Source: Cordylochernes scorpioides (Eukaryota > Arthropoda > Arachnida > Pseudoscorpiones > Chernetidae). From it: DNA of 64,000 nt. Where the stretch lies: the NCBI GenBank assembly GCA_030710605.1, contig CP092871.1, forward strand, positions 73,003,171 through 73,067,170, read 5' to 3'. The notes under the pieces are model-generated. The model searched no databases and was not told the origin of the DNA. It saw only the letters and a program-made list of their open reading frames with translations. How positions within the stretch are numbered: position 1 is the first letter of the stretch; each line of letters opens with the position of its first letter. Positions 22,230-34,439 of the stretch are shown here, piece by piece. The translations under genes and the position numbers were made by a program.

Positions 22230-23174
22230 TAATTTAAGTTTTTTTTTAAATCGGATTGTATATTAACAGAAGACTATCCAGAACAGAGATTCACTGGATG
22301 TCCAGTCTCCCATCAGTTGACAGGACAGACGTTGACATTTACCTTAGTTAATGGATGACACCCCTGACGTATCAATAAATATTTATTGTTTCAGTAATAG
22401 CAAAGTCAAACAAAATTGGTACAAAATTCATTACAACCTTGAAATAGCGATATCTGAGAGAATTACACGAAAAAAAAAAAACAGTTGCCAATAGTCATAA
22501 TTATCATATTGTATTTGCATAAAAGTAAAAATAGAGAATCAAGAAGATATATGAAAATGATATATCGATATATTTAAGAAATTGTAACTTATCAATTTGT
22601 GTGTGTGCAAAGGAAATGTCTTCTTAAGTGGATTAAAGGATAAGACCATTACACTATAGAATAAAGGTGAATCCAGAGGTATTAGGGCAATTCTATCATA
22701 TAATAGAATTAATAATAAAGACTCTGAGAGATAGAGACAGAGCGAGAAATACAATCATATAAACTTCTATTCAACTTTATATTGCTTTGGGGGGGGGGTT
22801 GTAACACAATCAATTCTAATTTATTAATTTTTCAATTATATTTCACGCAGAAATAATCTATGCAAATCCGACGAACAACAAATCTCCCAATGACATGGGT
22901 CATTTGGGTGAGGAAAACGAAAACGCGGCTGATTCCACACTCGCCTTTTCAATGATATGCTAACTTATGTACGGTGGATTCTGTGGCCACTGGGCATGCG
23001 TCGGACCTGGAGGCGGTTCTGAGCTGCCTGGAGTATAGGAGCTCCATCTATGCTTCCTTCCTGTGGTTAATCTGTATAAGACTGGTGGTCTTAATAAAGC
23101 TGTATATGTGTGTGCAAATTATAAATTTATTCTTATAATACCAATATCATTAAGATTCACTTTAAGGACTTGTG
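22230..23174. other. Gene-free stretch; possible LTR-like piece
   Basis: Most holds nothing recognisable. About 22960-23110 is GC-richer and ends with gtcttaataaagctgtatat, resembling the R/U5 region of an LTR and similar in layout to 58700-58880. No partner LTR or target duplication is seen, so this is only a suggestion. Confidence 0.3.
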
Positions 23175-23610
23175 GGATGACAATTGACAATTGAAACAAA
23201 TTTTATTGACTTCTTGTCAATAATTTACATTAAAAATGGAAATAAAACTAAAATATAGATGATCATGCGGGGGATGTGCCCCGGCGAGTGAGCCTTCTTT
23301 CCCAGGCGATGAGCGGGTCCTCTGCACCTCCGGTCAGCCCAACCTGTACGAAGTACCGGTAGATGATGGATTTGGTCGACGCCAGGATGGCCAAGTCGTC
23401 ATCTTCGAGACCAGACCCGGAAATCCAGGCCCGCAAGTCAGGGGGTCGCCCGAGGACACTGAAGGCTTCGATGATGAGGGGCCTGATACGACTGCAGCTC
23501 CAGTAGCGATGGTCAAGGGAACGATCTACGGAACCGCAGGCCTGGCATGATGAACTGGAACTTGTGGGATGGTTGCGTGCGTGTTGGTGTAGCTTGTGGA
23601 AAGGCCTCTG
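23175..23610 (-). mobile_element. 5'-truncated non-LTR retrotransposon (LINE)
   Basis: This minus-strand fragment has the 3' end of a LINE ORF, a short 3' UTR and a tail (gacaagaagtcaataaaatt, attgtcaattgtc). The upstream reverse transcriptase is absent. 5' truncation is usual for LINE insertions. The same tail appears at 21545 and 24372, indicating several insertions of the same family within 3 kb. Confidence 0.7.
23263..23608 (-). pseudogene. LINE ORF2 C-terminal fragment with zinc-knuckle motif
   Basis: The readable frame runs from about 23608 to TGA at 23263-23265, about 114 codons with no start of its own. It begins PFHKLHQHARNHPT and then shows SCQACGS...LDHRYWSC, a C-x2-C...H-x4-C pattern. 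Such CCHC clusters are typical of the C-terminal end of LINE ORF2 proteins, downstream of the reverse transcriptase. The remaining 80 residues (IYRYFVQVGLTGG, LIAWERRL) look like an ordinary soluble protein end. The uninterrupted frame suggests the insertion is fairly young. I cannot name the clade from this fragment. Confidence 0.65.
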
Positions 23611-23689
23611 ATAAAATTATAATTATTTTTATAAAATAAAATAATTTATTTAAAGCCAGAAATGTAAAGAGAAAAGAAGTAACGGCCGT

Positions 23690-23870
23690 TGGGAGCAGGC
23701 CTTGTTGTTTACGACGCCAGTGGCTAGTAAGTCCCGGATGACGCCCGCGCATGCGTAGTGACGTGTTCTCCCAGCATGCGCTTGCCGAGGCGTAGTGAGT
23801 TCGCCACCTTACTGCTCGTATGTGTATTGAAGCTTTATCCACGCTCGCTGAAGCAAAATGTGGTCGCCAC
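23690..23870. other. GC-rich CpG-containing patch
   Basis: This stretch is much richer in GC and CpG than its surroundings (gatgacgcccgcgcatgcgt, catgcgcttgccgaggcg). It contains two similar half-units around gcgcatgcg and agcatgcgc. It could be a promoter or retroelement 5' region; I see no gene. Confidence 0.3.
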
Positions 23871-24074
23871 AAACTCTTATTCTTTATTTATACAGTTTTT
23901 GTTGTTATTTTTCGTCATATCTGTCCAGCATTCCTGAGACATAGAATGCAATCAACTATCCTGCTTGGACTGAACCACCTCAATCCTACATCTATGACCA
24001 GCTTTCCAGACTCGACAAAGCACTTGTTGGTCAACAGGTTCAGCTCAGCAACCCACTCAGGCCGCTGCTAGTCA

Positions 24075-24410
24075 CTAGACCGTACCAGTGGGCTGGACAG
24101 GAACCTGGGTTATAAATCTCTCTCTCTCTCTAGGCCATGCGGCAATACTGCGCGAGCTCCGCGCTTTTTGGAGAAGGAGGCGGGAGAGGTATCAAACATG
24201 GTATTGGCATAGGGCCAGAAGGGCGGGCAGTACGATGGCGATGTTGAGGAGATCTACGTCTGTCCAGGGCGTGACATCGAACCAGACGACACTCAGTGAG
24301 ATTCGTCTGATGTAAATAATTTTTAATTTTCATAAAAAAAACTTTTTAAATATTATTATTATGACTGTGTTGACTAGAAGTTAATAAAACCTTTTTATTT
24401 TCATTGTCTC
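24075..24410 (+). mobile_element. LINE-like fragment with 3' tail
   Basis: A GC-rich piece with an open frame (24088-24315, 75 codons, ending SEIRLM) precedes an AT-rich stretch and a tail gactagaagttaataaaacc followed by ttcattgtc. The tail matches the minus-strand LINE tails at 21545 and 23180. The protein part has no motif I can name. A (ct)n run lies at 24119-24132. Confidence 0.45.
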
Positions 24411-27250
24411 TCTCTATTATATTTTAAATACTTCATTTGCTTTATTTTTTTCTAATTTTCAGTTTCTCTACTCTTGAACAGATACTGATCTCCAGTGTGT
24501 CATACATCTTGAAGATCTCGTTCTTCAAAGTCACCCATCCATTCCAATCCTACTTCTTCCAGCCCATTACATCCATTTTACATAGTACCTTCAATAGTAC
24601 TTATATAGCAATTTCCAGAGCTTTCTATATTCTCGATATATATGTCGCATCCAATCATTCGTCCATTCTGACATCTTCAACTGTTCCTCGTTCCCCTTCC
24701 AATCATTTTCGGATTTCGTTCCGGATCCTATTAACACTTCCCATTCTCCCCCAGATGCCCACATTACAAACGTTTCCTATCTTTCTTCCTCTACATTTTT
24801 CATTGACCATATTCCATATAAACACCACTATATTAAAAAAAAAGCATAATCTTTGCCAACATCTTCTCTTTAACTCTGGGCTAAGCTTTTGCCTCAGCAG
24901 ATCCATTATTATATTATATGTTTACTCTATATCCGCGTACATATATAGAAACATTCAATTCCAAAAAAGTAAGAAAATATATTCGATATATTGTATATGA
25001 TATAAAGGTAATTTCTTAGAGCCTAATATTTTCATTGGTTCCTATATATGTGTTTATTCCCTGGATGTGGGGTTAAATCGAGATTATATTCAGTCTACAA
25101 ATGTTATCGTCGTTTAACACGATCGAATATTGAGCGATACATCTGGTGAGCGACCACCTCCCTGAGCGTCTAGCTTGTTCACATATCTAAACTGGTATAA
25201 CCCAACTTATAATTATACAAATCCTCAAAGAAAGACCACCTTTATGAAATTGAAAATGACCTAAACTGGAATAACCCAATTTTCACTTAGACAATTCCTC
25301 CAAGAAAGACAACTTTTGTGAAATTAGAAATGACCTGAACTGATATAACCCAATTCGACAAATCCTCCAAGAAAGACCAGTAGTAGCATAATTTTCTAAT
25401 CTACGACATCTCATTGTAAATTCTTCTATTTTATGCGGGGGGCGATATAGTTACCCAGTAATTCTTAAATTACTAATTCTTAAAAAGCCCGTTGAAGAGT
25501 AGATATTCTGAACGAAAACTTGCAAACCCAAATTTAAAAGAAACTTTTTACCTGAATTTTATTTTTACTATTTCAAATAATCTCTGGGTAATTATTGCAC
25601 ACATAAAAATTCTTGAAATAATGAAGATTCAACCCGACAACTGAATAATTTTCCTTATTTTAAACAATGCTATATTTCAAACAAAATATCAACACATCAT
25701 CACCATTAAATAGAAAAGGAATAATAAATATTTTAATCTCATCAATAAACGTTCTCTATAGAATTTACAAATGTTTTCAAATTAAAACGGTCGGTTGGGA
25801 TAAGTCATGAGCCATAGAAACCCAACTTGACTACCAATCTATTAGCATTCATGGTGGAAGATTCAACGGTCGCATGGATCAATACACTGCCATGGCACAG
25901 TAATTATAGACAGCCGATTGTAATTAAGCAAAACATCATCATTATTTCCAAGTTAATTGTCTCAATTAGACCTCATGTTGCTAGTTTGACTTAATAGCTT
26001 GGAGTCTTGCTAAATGATAGACCATTTGGAAAAAATCGATTTCAGCTTGTATACACTCCACCATATACGCTTATCTTTTAAACTATTTCTGGGGAAACCA
26101 TTCCAGCAAATGGCCGATTCCTACAATACCCATACTACAAGTTGTCATTCCAACAGATGATGTTCCGCTATTAGCCACAAAGAGATCGAATAAAAAAGGT
26201 TGTTTTTTTTTAAAGCTAAAATCGTAATGGATGTACCGTAATACACTAGATTGCCATCAAAATATTGTATTTTAAAATAATGTTCGGTTTGATCATAATG
26301 TTTTGGGGGATCTTCTTTAATGGAAGATATTATTATAACTATAGAAATATGGTATTTGCCATCATAAAGTAGATGTGGAACAATAGGTGGACCTATGGTA
26401 GTCTATATTTTAAAATAGATTTTGCCATAAATATCTCAATTTTATATTTAAAAGCGAACATAAAATTTATTGTCGGTATGCGTAAGGTATTTTCTGTATT
26501 TATATGGGATTGGAATATTATATATTTCAGGTTATCAGCCAATATTTATGGGAATTTTTCCTGGTCTATCATTGCGTTAGGGATGAATGGAGACGACAAA
26601 TGTCTATTAATATTATTATGACCGTTTCAATATCAATCGCTATCATGTTTGCTCTACTTGTGGGAACAAACAGGAATATACCTCCGGATAGAACTTTCTT
26701 TTTCTTGTTTTATTTTCATTTAAAACGCAATGGTTAATTTGTTTTAGATGAGAAAATAGTTTCTTAAACTGTTGCTATCTGTAAATCCTCTATTGCCAGT
26801 CCCAAGCCCGGATGAAAAAGTAAGAGGGGGAGCAGTAACAAGCTTGCTAAAAAACCTGGGTTCAGCTGGCCTGGCTGATAGTACCCTGTAAGGACTTTTG
26901 ATACATAAACACAGGATGAGTAAACAGAGTCTGGTCTCTTAGGTAAGGAGTGGCTGCACTTGGCATCTGTTCCTCAAGTCAGTGGTGTCTATTCAATAGT
27001 CGGTCTGCTACCGAGAAATGGTCTCTCTGTTGTTTTATTCTTAAAAATAAATATTATACTTTATATTTAAAACTAAAGACCAATTTTAACGCTAGCCTTT
27101 TTTGTAATTTGAAAGCTATATGTACAGCGCATTTATAGCGGAATAGTGAAAAAAGTGGAGAAACTTCTGGGAGGGGTTTCACCATTGTTGAACCATTCCA
27201 TTTTACATCTTTGCAATAAATAAATAAATGAAACTTGGCTTCTTCAAAGT
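24411..27250. other. Long stretch without a recognised gene
   Basis: The longest frame is 187 codons on plus (24437-25000), Ser/Phe/Ile/Leu-rich with no motif. In the same place the minus strand has a Trp-rich hydrophilic frame of about 54 codons (near 24610-24770) that looks slightly more protein-like. Neither is convincing. At 25190-25390 a ~65-bp unit (gaaagaccacctttatgaaa, tgacctaaactggaataacc) is repeated about three times. Confidence 0.35.
25190..25390. repeat. Imperfect tandem repeat, ~65 bp x 3
   Basis: Three similar units contain aaactggtataacccaactt, then aatcctcaaagaaagacca and tttatgaaattg. The later units have diverged (tgatataacccaattcgaca). Confidence 0.6.
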
Positions 27251-27251
27251 A

Positions 27252-27447
27252 CCTTCATGGACAAAACTTAAGGAAGTTGTACCTTTCAGCATGTATATCG
27301 GGATTCAGACAATAACTCTGAAAAATATTACAATGACCTTTATTGAAGACACACGATATAACCAAATGTAAAAAAAATGCATTTGTCTCCTTAAAAAGAA
27401 AAAAACATGGATATATATAAAACGTCCTTAAGGTAAGTCCATGAGTA
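27252..27447. mobile_element. TA-type MITE, full length
   Basis: Starts ttcatggacaaaacttaagg and ends ccttaaggtaagtccatgag, with the family core (gggattcagacaataactct, gacacacgatataaccaaat) in between. About 196 bp, non-coding. Confidence 0.8.
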
Positions 27448-27754
27448 TATTTTTTATTTATATAAGAGAGGGAATTAACTGTAGTTTATGTAAATATTGT
27501 TCCAATTCAAAAGGTTTTAATGCTTTCACACAGAAAACACGAATTTAGAATAATACCATCTTCATAAAAAAATAAACAATGCTTTAAGTTTTACGTTGAT
27601 TATGATTTAATTATAAACATCTTTACGGATAAACAGATAGGTCTATTCTATAATACATGATATTAATACACTTTCCACCTCTTTGCTTGTCCGTCACTCT
27701 AAAATTAAAATAATAACCATAATACTTTCTCTCTGTAAAACGAAAATTGTAATT

Positions 27755-27880
27755 ACTCTTCATATTTTCACCCTTTCATACTTCATCCTTAAAGTTAGAA
27801 ATAGTCGTTATTTCTCTTTAAAATAAATTTCGATTTTTGTTTAAAAGAAACATTCGCGGTATAATTGCATTTTTCGTTTT
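27755..27880. mobile_element. Half of the foldback MITE seen at 51703-52077
   Basis: It matches the right half of that element: actcttcatattttcaccct, ttcatacttcatcc, gttagaaatag, tatttctcttt and gaaacattcgcggt. Only one arm is present, so it is a truncated copy. Confidence 0.7.
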
Positions 27881-29215
27881 ACAATCATCAGCCGCGTTAT
27901 ATTGTATTTTAAAATACTTTCTCTCTAATAGAATAATATAATGCAATTTATTATTAATACAAACTTCAATTCACATATTATGCATTTTCTTGTGTGAAGA
28001 CGGCATTTTCCTAAATTATTGTTATTTGAAAGCAAGCACAATAGAAATTTTTGAATTAGAACAATAATCAAATTACAGTAGTTAATTTATAGAAATCAAC
28101 ATTATCAATAAAGAGTTATTGCACTTTAAAATTGTAAAGTACTTTTCTATACACCCTGTTGTATATTCACTAATATTTCAATTTAAAGGACAAAAGTTAA
28201 CATATGAGTTATATATTCCATAAAAGAAAAAAATGTGACAAATATAAAGAAATAGGCTCCATTGTCTTCCCTTTGAATGTCTCTTAGTCTCTATTATTTA
28301 GCATATTATAATATATAAAACTTTCTCAAATCCATCAATGCTCTCCTCACCAACATTTTGGAAATACTCCAGAAAGGCGTAATTTCTGGTCAAACATCAT
28401 CAATTAGATTATGCCTTACTCGCAGAAATGGCTCCCCTCACTCAGTGAAAATTTATGAAGCCATATCTGTCTGTATCAGTTAAAGTGAGCTTAATTTGAT
28501 AATAATTTGTGCAGTTTTTATTGCAAGGAATATTCAATAAGCTAATTGGCCCTAGAAACAAATGGAATTAATTTAAATTATCTACTCTCCCCCTTCCTTT
28601 AATGCTAGTAGATTAATATCACTTTAACCCGAAAATACATTGAACATTTTCTAACATTCCTATATGGGGAAATGAATTTTAAAATAAGATTTTTTACATA
28701 TTCTATTTTGTAGGGTTTTTTTTTCACACACAATGATAGAAATATGTATAAATTAGAGACGAATAAAGTTGTTTTTAAAAATATTAAAATTATAACACAT
28801 CTTGTATTTTTCTTGACACAACTAGGGCCAGTTTCGTCCAGGAATTGTATGAATGTATAGCCAATTTATATGGTTTACTTATTTATTATGATTAGATAAT
28901 TCTTTATCAAGATCTTAACCACGAGAGAGAGATAGATTTTTTCAACCGTAGAATGGAATAGCAAGAAGTTGGAATTTACAAGAATAATTCACACACATTA
29001 ACTTTATTCAATATATATGATGAACTCAACTAATCATGGGCACAATTTCTAAGTTGTATTATTATCTACTTTCTAACCGGGAGATTACACCCCTGTATCT
29101 CTCCAATATTACAACGAATGGATATCACAATGCCAATAATTTTATGGTGTTTATTAAAACTATAAAAATTAGGAAAAAGTACAAAACATACATATACAGA
29201 GAAAGTTGAAAAATA
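27881..29215. other. Gene-free AT-rich stretch
   Basis: No gene, RNA or repeat family recognised. Confidence 0.35.
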
Positions 29216-29218
29216 AAT

Positions 29219-29362
29219 TTATGGACAAAACTTATAGTAGTTGTATATTTTAGCATAAATTTTGGGATTGAGACAATAACTCTGAAAGATATTTGATACA
29301 GTGTCCTTTATTGAAGGCACACGAGATAACCAAGTGTGAACAAAATTGTCTGCCTCCTTAAA
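29219..29362. mobile_element. TA-type MITE, right end missing
   Basis: Starts aaatttatggacaaaactta and keeps gattgagacaataactctga and gcacacgagataaccaagtg, but stops at gcctccttaaatatatcg where duplication copy 2 begins. It may have been cut at the duplication border. Confidence 0.65.
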
Positions 29363-29493
29363 TATATCGTATAATTATTGGCATTGTGATAACCATTTTT
29401 TAAATTTTCGATACAGCGGTATGTGTGACTTACCAGTTCGAAAGTATACAATGCGCGACTTAGAAATCACACCCCCCACAATTAGTTGTTTAA

Positions 29494-29542
29494 TTTAATT
29501 AAAAAGGCATATATTGGATCAAAATATGCCTTTTTAATTAAA
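29494..29542. repeat. 19-bp palindromic insert in copy 2
   Basis: The arms tttaattaaaaaggcatat and atatgcctttttaattaaa are separated by 11 bp. Copy 1 lacks it. The flanks carry the near-repeat acaattagttgt on both sides, suggesting an insertion with target duplication. The arm sequence also occurs at 17163-17185. Confidence 0.65.
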
Positions 29543-29829
29543 GATTTATTTATGGATTGCTCTATTTTCAAAACAATTAGTTGTGTTTAATTTTATAGTT
29601 TAGAAAGATGTTAATAAGAATATTCTTACGTGGTTATAGTTGAAGGATCAATTTTAGTGCTGTGATACAATAACATTTGTAAGAGTTATAATAAAACACA
29701 AAACTCTACTGTACATATATTTACATTTTGAAAATAGAGCAATCCATATTTAAATCATGCCTTTTATACGCCATATATGTCTTTTTATTATCTAATATAT
29801 ATTTACATATCCATTCTACCACATATATA

Positions 29830-30100
29830 TGTGGCTTGGTGGACGTGTGGTATCAGCTGTCGATTATCGATAGCCTCGACCTGAGATCGAATCCCACATT
29901 CGGTACTTTTTTTCTGAAGAAAAATTGTTTAGACGTTCACGATTGTTGCCAAGATTCAACCCCACCAGTAAGTACGAGGGGCCCTGACACATTTGTAAGT
30001 GTAAAAGTCCAACTATATTTACACATGTGTAGACATGTGGTGTACTTACAGTTAAAGAAGTCGCTAACTACACACCATGATTATCATGGTCTTTACCATC
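29830..30100 (+). mobile_element. tRNA-derived SINE, divergent subfamily (copy 2)
   Basis: Duplicate of 1846-2115. The B box has decayed slightly (gagatcgaatcccaca). Body and palindromes are as in copy 1. The 127-codon frame that crosses it is not a gene. Confidence 0.8.
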
Positions 30101-30410
30101 TTGGGGAATAAGTAAAAAAACACATACATTATGTTTTCAGTGAGTAATACAGATCAATATAACAAAAACAATAATTATTACATGAAGTTGCAGGAGAATG
30201 ATATTTATGTACCAAATAAAAAAGAAACCTCTCCCTTTAATTATACATTAGAACATTATGTTTATCACTCTAGTAAAAAACTTTACGGTGGTGATAAGGA
30301 ATCAGCTACAACACCAGTTTTGGAAAATTCAGACAAAAAGCCAACATACATACCATGGTTTCAGGCTATGTCCCTCATCTGTACATTCTTCTAATTCATA
30401 ATTTACCTTG

Positions 30411-30708
30411 GGGGGTCGGTGGAAGGTTGGTTGAACCGTTTGGTTTTCGACCACTACGACCCGGGTTCGATTCCCGCATTGGACACTTTTTTCTGTTTAA
30501 AAAAAAAATGCTCCAATGGCCCCCGATTCTTGCAAAAGTCCAACCCCACCAGCGAGTGCAAGTAACCAAACGGGGCTCTGGCACATTTGTAAGTGCAAAG
30601 TCGAACTGCTTTTCACATGTGTAGACATGTGGTGCGCTTACAGTAAAAGCAGTCGCTAACTACCCACCATGATTATCATGGTTTTGAGATAAGAAAGAAG
30701 AAGAAGAG
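30411..30708 (+). mobile_element. tRNA-derived SINE with 13-bp TSD, copy-2 specific
   Basis: This is the best copy of the family. The perfect 13-bp direct repeat ataatttaccttg flanks it at 30398-30410 and 30709-30721, and copy 1 holds the empty site near 2540. The head has the B box gggttcgattcccgc, and the stretch ggttttcgaccac before it resembles the anticodon arm of tRNA-Glu; the parent tRNA is an inference. The body of about 200 bp ends ccatgattatcatgg, followed by an aag-rich tail. A long TSD and simple tail show LINE-driven retroposition. Confidence 0.93.
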
Positions 30709-30757
30709 ATAATTTACCTTGCCACTTCACCAGCTCAAATCTCTTTTTGGTATAGAT

Positions 30758-30956
30758 CAGGGGTCGATAACTTTTTGAGGCGGAAGAGTCAAAAATTATA
30801 ATTTAACAAATTTCATAGTTTTTAAAGGACCACAACATGTTTTCTTGCCAACAATAAATAGTACTAGCATAAATATTTTTTTATTTATAGTACTGCACTC
30901 AGCTTCACATCCAAAGAGCTGCATGTGGCTCGCGAGCTGCAAGTTGCCGATTCCTG
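30758..30956. mobile_element. hAT-type MITE, 199 bp (copy 2)
   Basis: Ends caggggtcgataac and gttgccgattcctg. The right subterminal gcatgtggctcgcgagctgc is typical of hAT elements. The flanks gtatagat and gaataggc are a degraded 8-bp duplication. Confidence 0.75.
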
Positions 30957-31523
30957 GAATAGGCGACAGATTACATAACTCCTTTCGTAGGATGTTAGGA
31001 AATCGAAGCCGCCCCTGTACTGATGAGGGTCATAGCCCCAATCATGACATACAGGTTGTTGGCTTTTTGTCTGAATTTTCCAGTACTAGTGTTGAGGCTT
31101 ATTCCTAATCACCACTAGTAAATATATTTTACCTGGTTTCATAAACATAATTAATTGTCTAAATAAATAATCAACGGGAGAGATGCCGTTGATCATTTTG
31201 AGAAATAGAATAAAACAAATCTAGATCACAATTTGGTTTAATTGAGCTGATAGTAATCTATAGAACACACAAATCAATCAATAATTATAATTAAAAGAAT
31301 CTTGAAAAGATATCGATTATTTTTAGACATAATTTGAGAAAGAAATACCTACTTGAGGCTAGTAGAAGAAATTAATATTTGGTTACTAATTTACATATCT
31401 ACAAAAGGTTTTGTGCCGGCCAAGAGAAAACAACAACAATGGATTTATATAGGGTAAAGCGGCATGATCTGGCGGCCGACTCACGAAGTTTTTTTCTAGA
31501 AAATATTTTAAAATAAAACATAA

Positions 31524-31763
31524 AATTAAGAAAAAGGCTTCTCCTTATCGTGCAACTGAAAGTTGCTGATGGCTTGCGCCATGCAAAAAAAAAAAAAATG
31601 AAACGCGTCCGTGGTTAGCTTTTCTTGATTAATCAAGAATGGGTATTTGGCCAATTCTGGAATAATTAAAAATCAACGAGAATAGTTGATATTTATTCCG
31701 ATAGATGGCGCAAGCCATCAGCAACTTTCAGTTGCACGATAAGGAGAAGCCTTTTTCTTAATT
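31524..31763. mobile_element. Inverted-repeat MITE, ~60-bp TIRs
   Basis: The left arm (aaattaagaaaaaggcttct, ccttatcgtgcaactgaaag, ttgctgatggcttgcgcca) is matched almost perfectly by the right arm. The centre holds two atatt/attcc blocks and an A run. It appears only in copy 2 at this place. A decayed relative is at 19560 and a fragment at about 55380-55435. Confidence 0.8.
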
Positions 31764-32654
31764 TGTGCACCTTATCCCAGTACAATATTACATTTGTACT
31801 ATTTTTTCAAAACATAAAATGTTCTATTTACAACATGCATATTATACATATGCATGTAATTTTCCTGTGACCACTCTCCTAAAATAAAAAAAAAAATAAA
31901 AAAAAAGACTTGTCCTGATTTAAACCTACACACGTCCGCTATATGAACAATTTAAACAAAGACAATGATCATTACCGTTATTTTGCCTACATCACTTGAC
32001 CTGGTGCCAACCTCTAGCCTTCCTGTCTCCAGCACGATTAACGTGTTTAGAACGAATATTGGAGAAATTCTCACGTAAAACACTCATAATCTCATCATGG
32101 TAAAAATAGAAATTTCTCAAAAGGCCAACCATGGCAGATCCAATGAAAGTTGTAGAAGAAGAATTGATAAAATGCGTCAATAGATGAGAACATCATCTGA
32201 AAATTTTATTTTTCTAATATGAAAGGGAAAGAATAGTCTTTCCCATATAGTTTTATTTTTTAGTCCTTCTTTCTCTATAATTTTTATCCCTGTATATATA
32301 GGCATACAGTAAAACGGAAGAAGCGAAACAGTTGCCAGGTTTGTTTCTGACGAGACCCGGACTGGCCCACAATCGCCTTCTATATTCCAGTGTTCAACAA
32401 TTCAGATTTTCATATTTCTAATTTAATATAAAAATAAACTTTACTTTTAACTTATTAAATTTTTTTTTAAATATATATTATCAAGGTTCTGTTTTTAACA
32501 CTTTTCGTATCTCACTCACTTCAATTTTTGTTCCGCGTCTATGACACGTAACTACCCGAATCTCTATATAAATGTTGTTGCAGATTTTTATATGAAATAA
32601 AATTGTAAGTAAATCTTTTTTTTTTGACCACTCTTATAAATATATATTTAATAG

Positions 32655-33348
32655 CGGATGTACCCGGCTTCGCCCGGGTTTTACCCTAGTGAAAGTTTAC
32701 CTAACAAACATTTGTTATAACAATTCTAGAAAACATCCTATCCCTACTGAATCTATACTTGGCAAGATAACTTTATGTTTGATTATCTGCTCCACCTAGC
32801 TGTACCCGTTCAAACGTTGTTGTCTTTGAACAAAATGAAAATTAACAATAAAATTATCCCTACATAAATGTCATTTGAATATAACATATGTAAAAATAAT
32901 AGATATATTTTGATAATTTGAAACTCGTAAATTTGAATCTCTCGAATTTTTTCCCGGTCCCTTGAAAAATACTCGATAAGTTGAATAAAATCAATATTAA
33001 TTATCATTATTCTTGTCTCAAATAAATTGCCGTGTCATCCTGAATTTTGTCTTTCCTAATTTTCTACATTACAAAATCATCATTTTATCTATTCTCCCAA
33101 TATATATGTTGTAGATAAATAATAAAACTAACTTTGACTTGTGCGCAATTAATAGGTAGAAAATCTTACTTTTGATAAATAATCATCATCATTTAGTTAA
33201 AATCTACAAATCTGCAAATAACTCTAAGGATATTCAAGAAATTATTTTTCAAAAACCTTCCCGGGGATATACCTAATAATATCCCAAAATTTCACGGCGA
33301 TTGGATGTATGGTTTTTGAATCTATAGAGTACAGACAGACAGACATTC

Positions 33349-33402
<54 letters not shown>

Positions 33403-33415
33403 TAGCCGAATGACC
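32655..33415. mobile_element. Copy-2 insert with CCCGG-rich ends
   Basis: It starts cggatgtacccggcttcgcc and ends gactagccgaatgacccgag. Copy 1 has only aagacccgggtaatcagact near 4580, so either a deletion occurred there or an insertion here. Related end blocks are at 1445-1475. The interior has no protein I can read. A (TA)n run lies at 33351-33399. Confidence 0.5.
33351..33399. repeat. (TA)n microsatellite
   Basis: About 49 bp of uninterrupted alternating T and A, absent from copy 1. Confidence 0.95.
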
Positions 33416-34439
33416 CGAGCAATCAGACTCCCCACCTTTTTTAACGGGCCACAAATTTGACCCACACGTGTCAGATCCATTGTTTGGTCAAAATTTTCCA
33501 ATGGTTTATTCGTTTGTTTTGGCGGAGAGGAGTAACAAACATAAATTTTATAAAAATAAAGGTCATTTCTCCCGTCAAAATAGACGTTAAGAGCTAAGCG
33601 TCATCTATTGATCATCTCTGCAAACAAACGGTCCGGAATTTTGCCGGGAGGATAATAATCTAAAAGAATAAAGGTCACCCCTCACTTATAAATAGACGCT
33701 ATAACGGATTAATGCTCTAGAAATTTAATAAACTATTTAAATGTGAACTTTTTATTCAGTTTTCCCGGGTAGTTGGGTATCTACAGAAACTCTCCAGGAA
33801 CCCGGGTTACTCATATGTTATTTTTTATTTGATTTTTTAATAAAGTTTTTTAGGCACATTTTATATCCACCTTAGGATTTTCTTTTTGGAATGACCATTT
33901 AATGGTCGTTTAATAGAGGTGTTTAACTAACAGATAATCATCACACTCCCGAGTTGTCCCAATACCGACACAAGTATACGTTTAGAGTAATGTTTTAATA
34001 TATGCAAATAGGGGATTTTAACTCAGCGATTATATGCATTTGTTTAGCAATCGACCACTGACTCTATTTTACAATCAAAGTCAATTGGGTAATGCGAGTT
34101 GAATAAATTCTGTTTAAAAAGAAAGAGAGAGGGAAAAGTCCAAGACTAGCGGAAATGAAGAAAATCCTGCCAAGACGCCTGACTAAGTGGATTATCACGT
34201 TAGGGGAGGTGTAAATTGGGCACAGACTTTGTGGAGGATTTCCCCAGGATCTGTTTGGCAGGATTTACAGAATTGGAAACACTAAACTTTGCCTCAACTC
34301 ATTTCAAAACATTGTTTTTCAAACACCTACTCTGATGTGTTGAAGTTGAAGAGCAAAAAAATTCTGTAATTGAATTTTAACAAATATTGTAAAAATCAAA
34401 TATGAAAAATGGTACAAAAGTGAAATTGTATTGGGATCA

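Larger units (their letters stand above)
30226..31195. mobile_element. Foldback element, family A (copy 2), with two nested insertions
   Basis: Arms lie at about 30226-30395 and 31005-31195, matching 2355-2995. The loop contains the SINE at 30411-30708 (absent from copy 1) and the hAT-type MITE at 30758-30956 (present in both). Confidence 0.7.

Noticed and set aside
24437-25000. 187-codon plus-strand frame
   Set aside because: Ser/Phe/Ile/Leu-rich composition, no motif, and no supporting neighbours; it looks like a chance frame in AT-rich DNA.
30411-30500. Functional tRNA gene
   Set aside because: The B box and arm-like sequences belong to SINE heads: the full cloverleaf does not close and a conserved SINE body follows in every copy.
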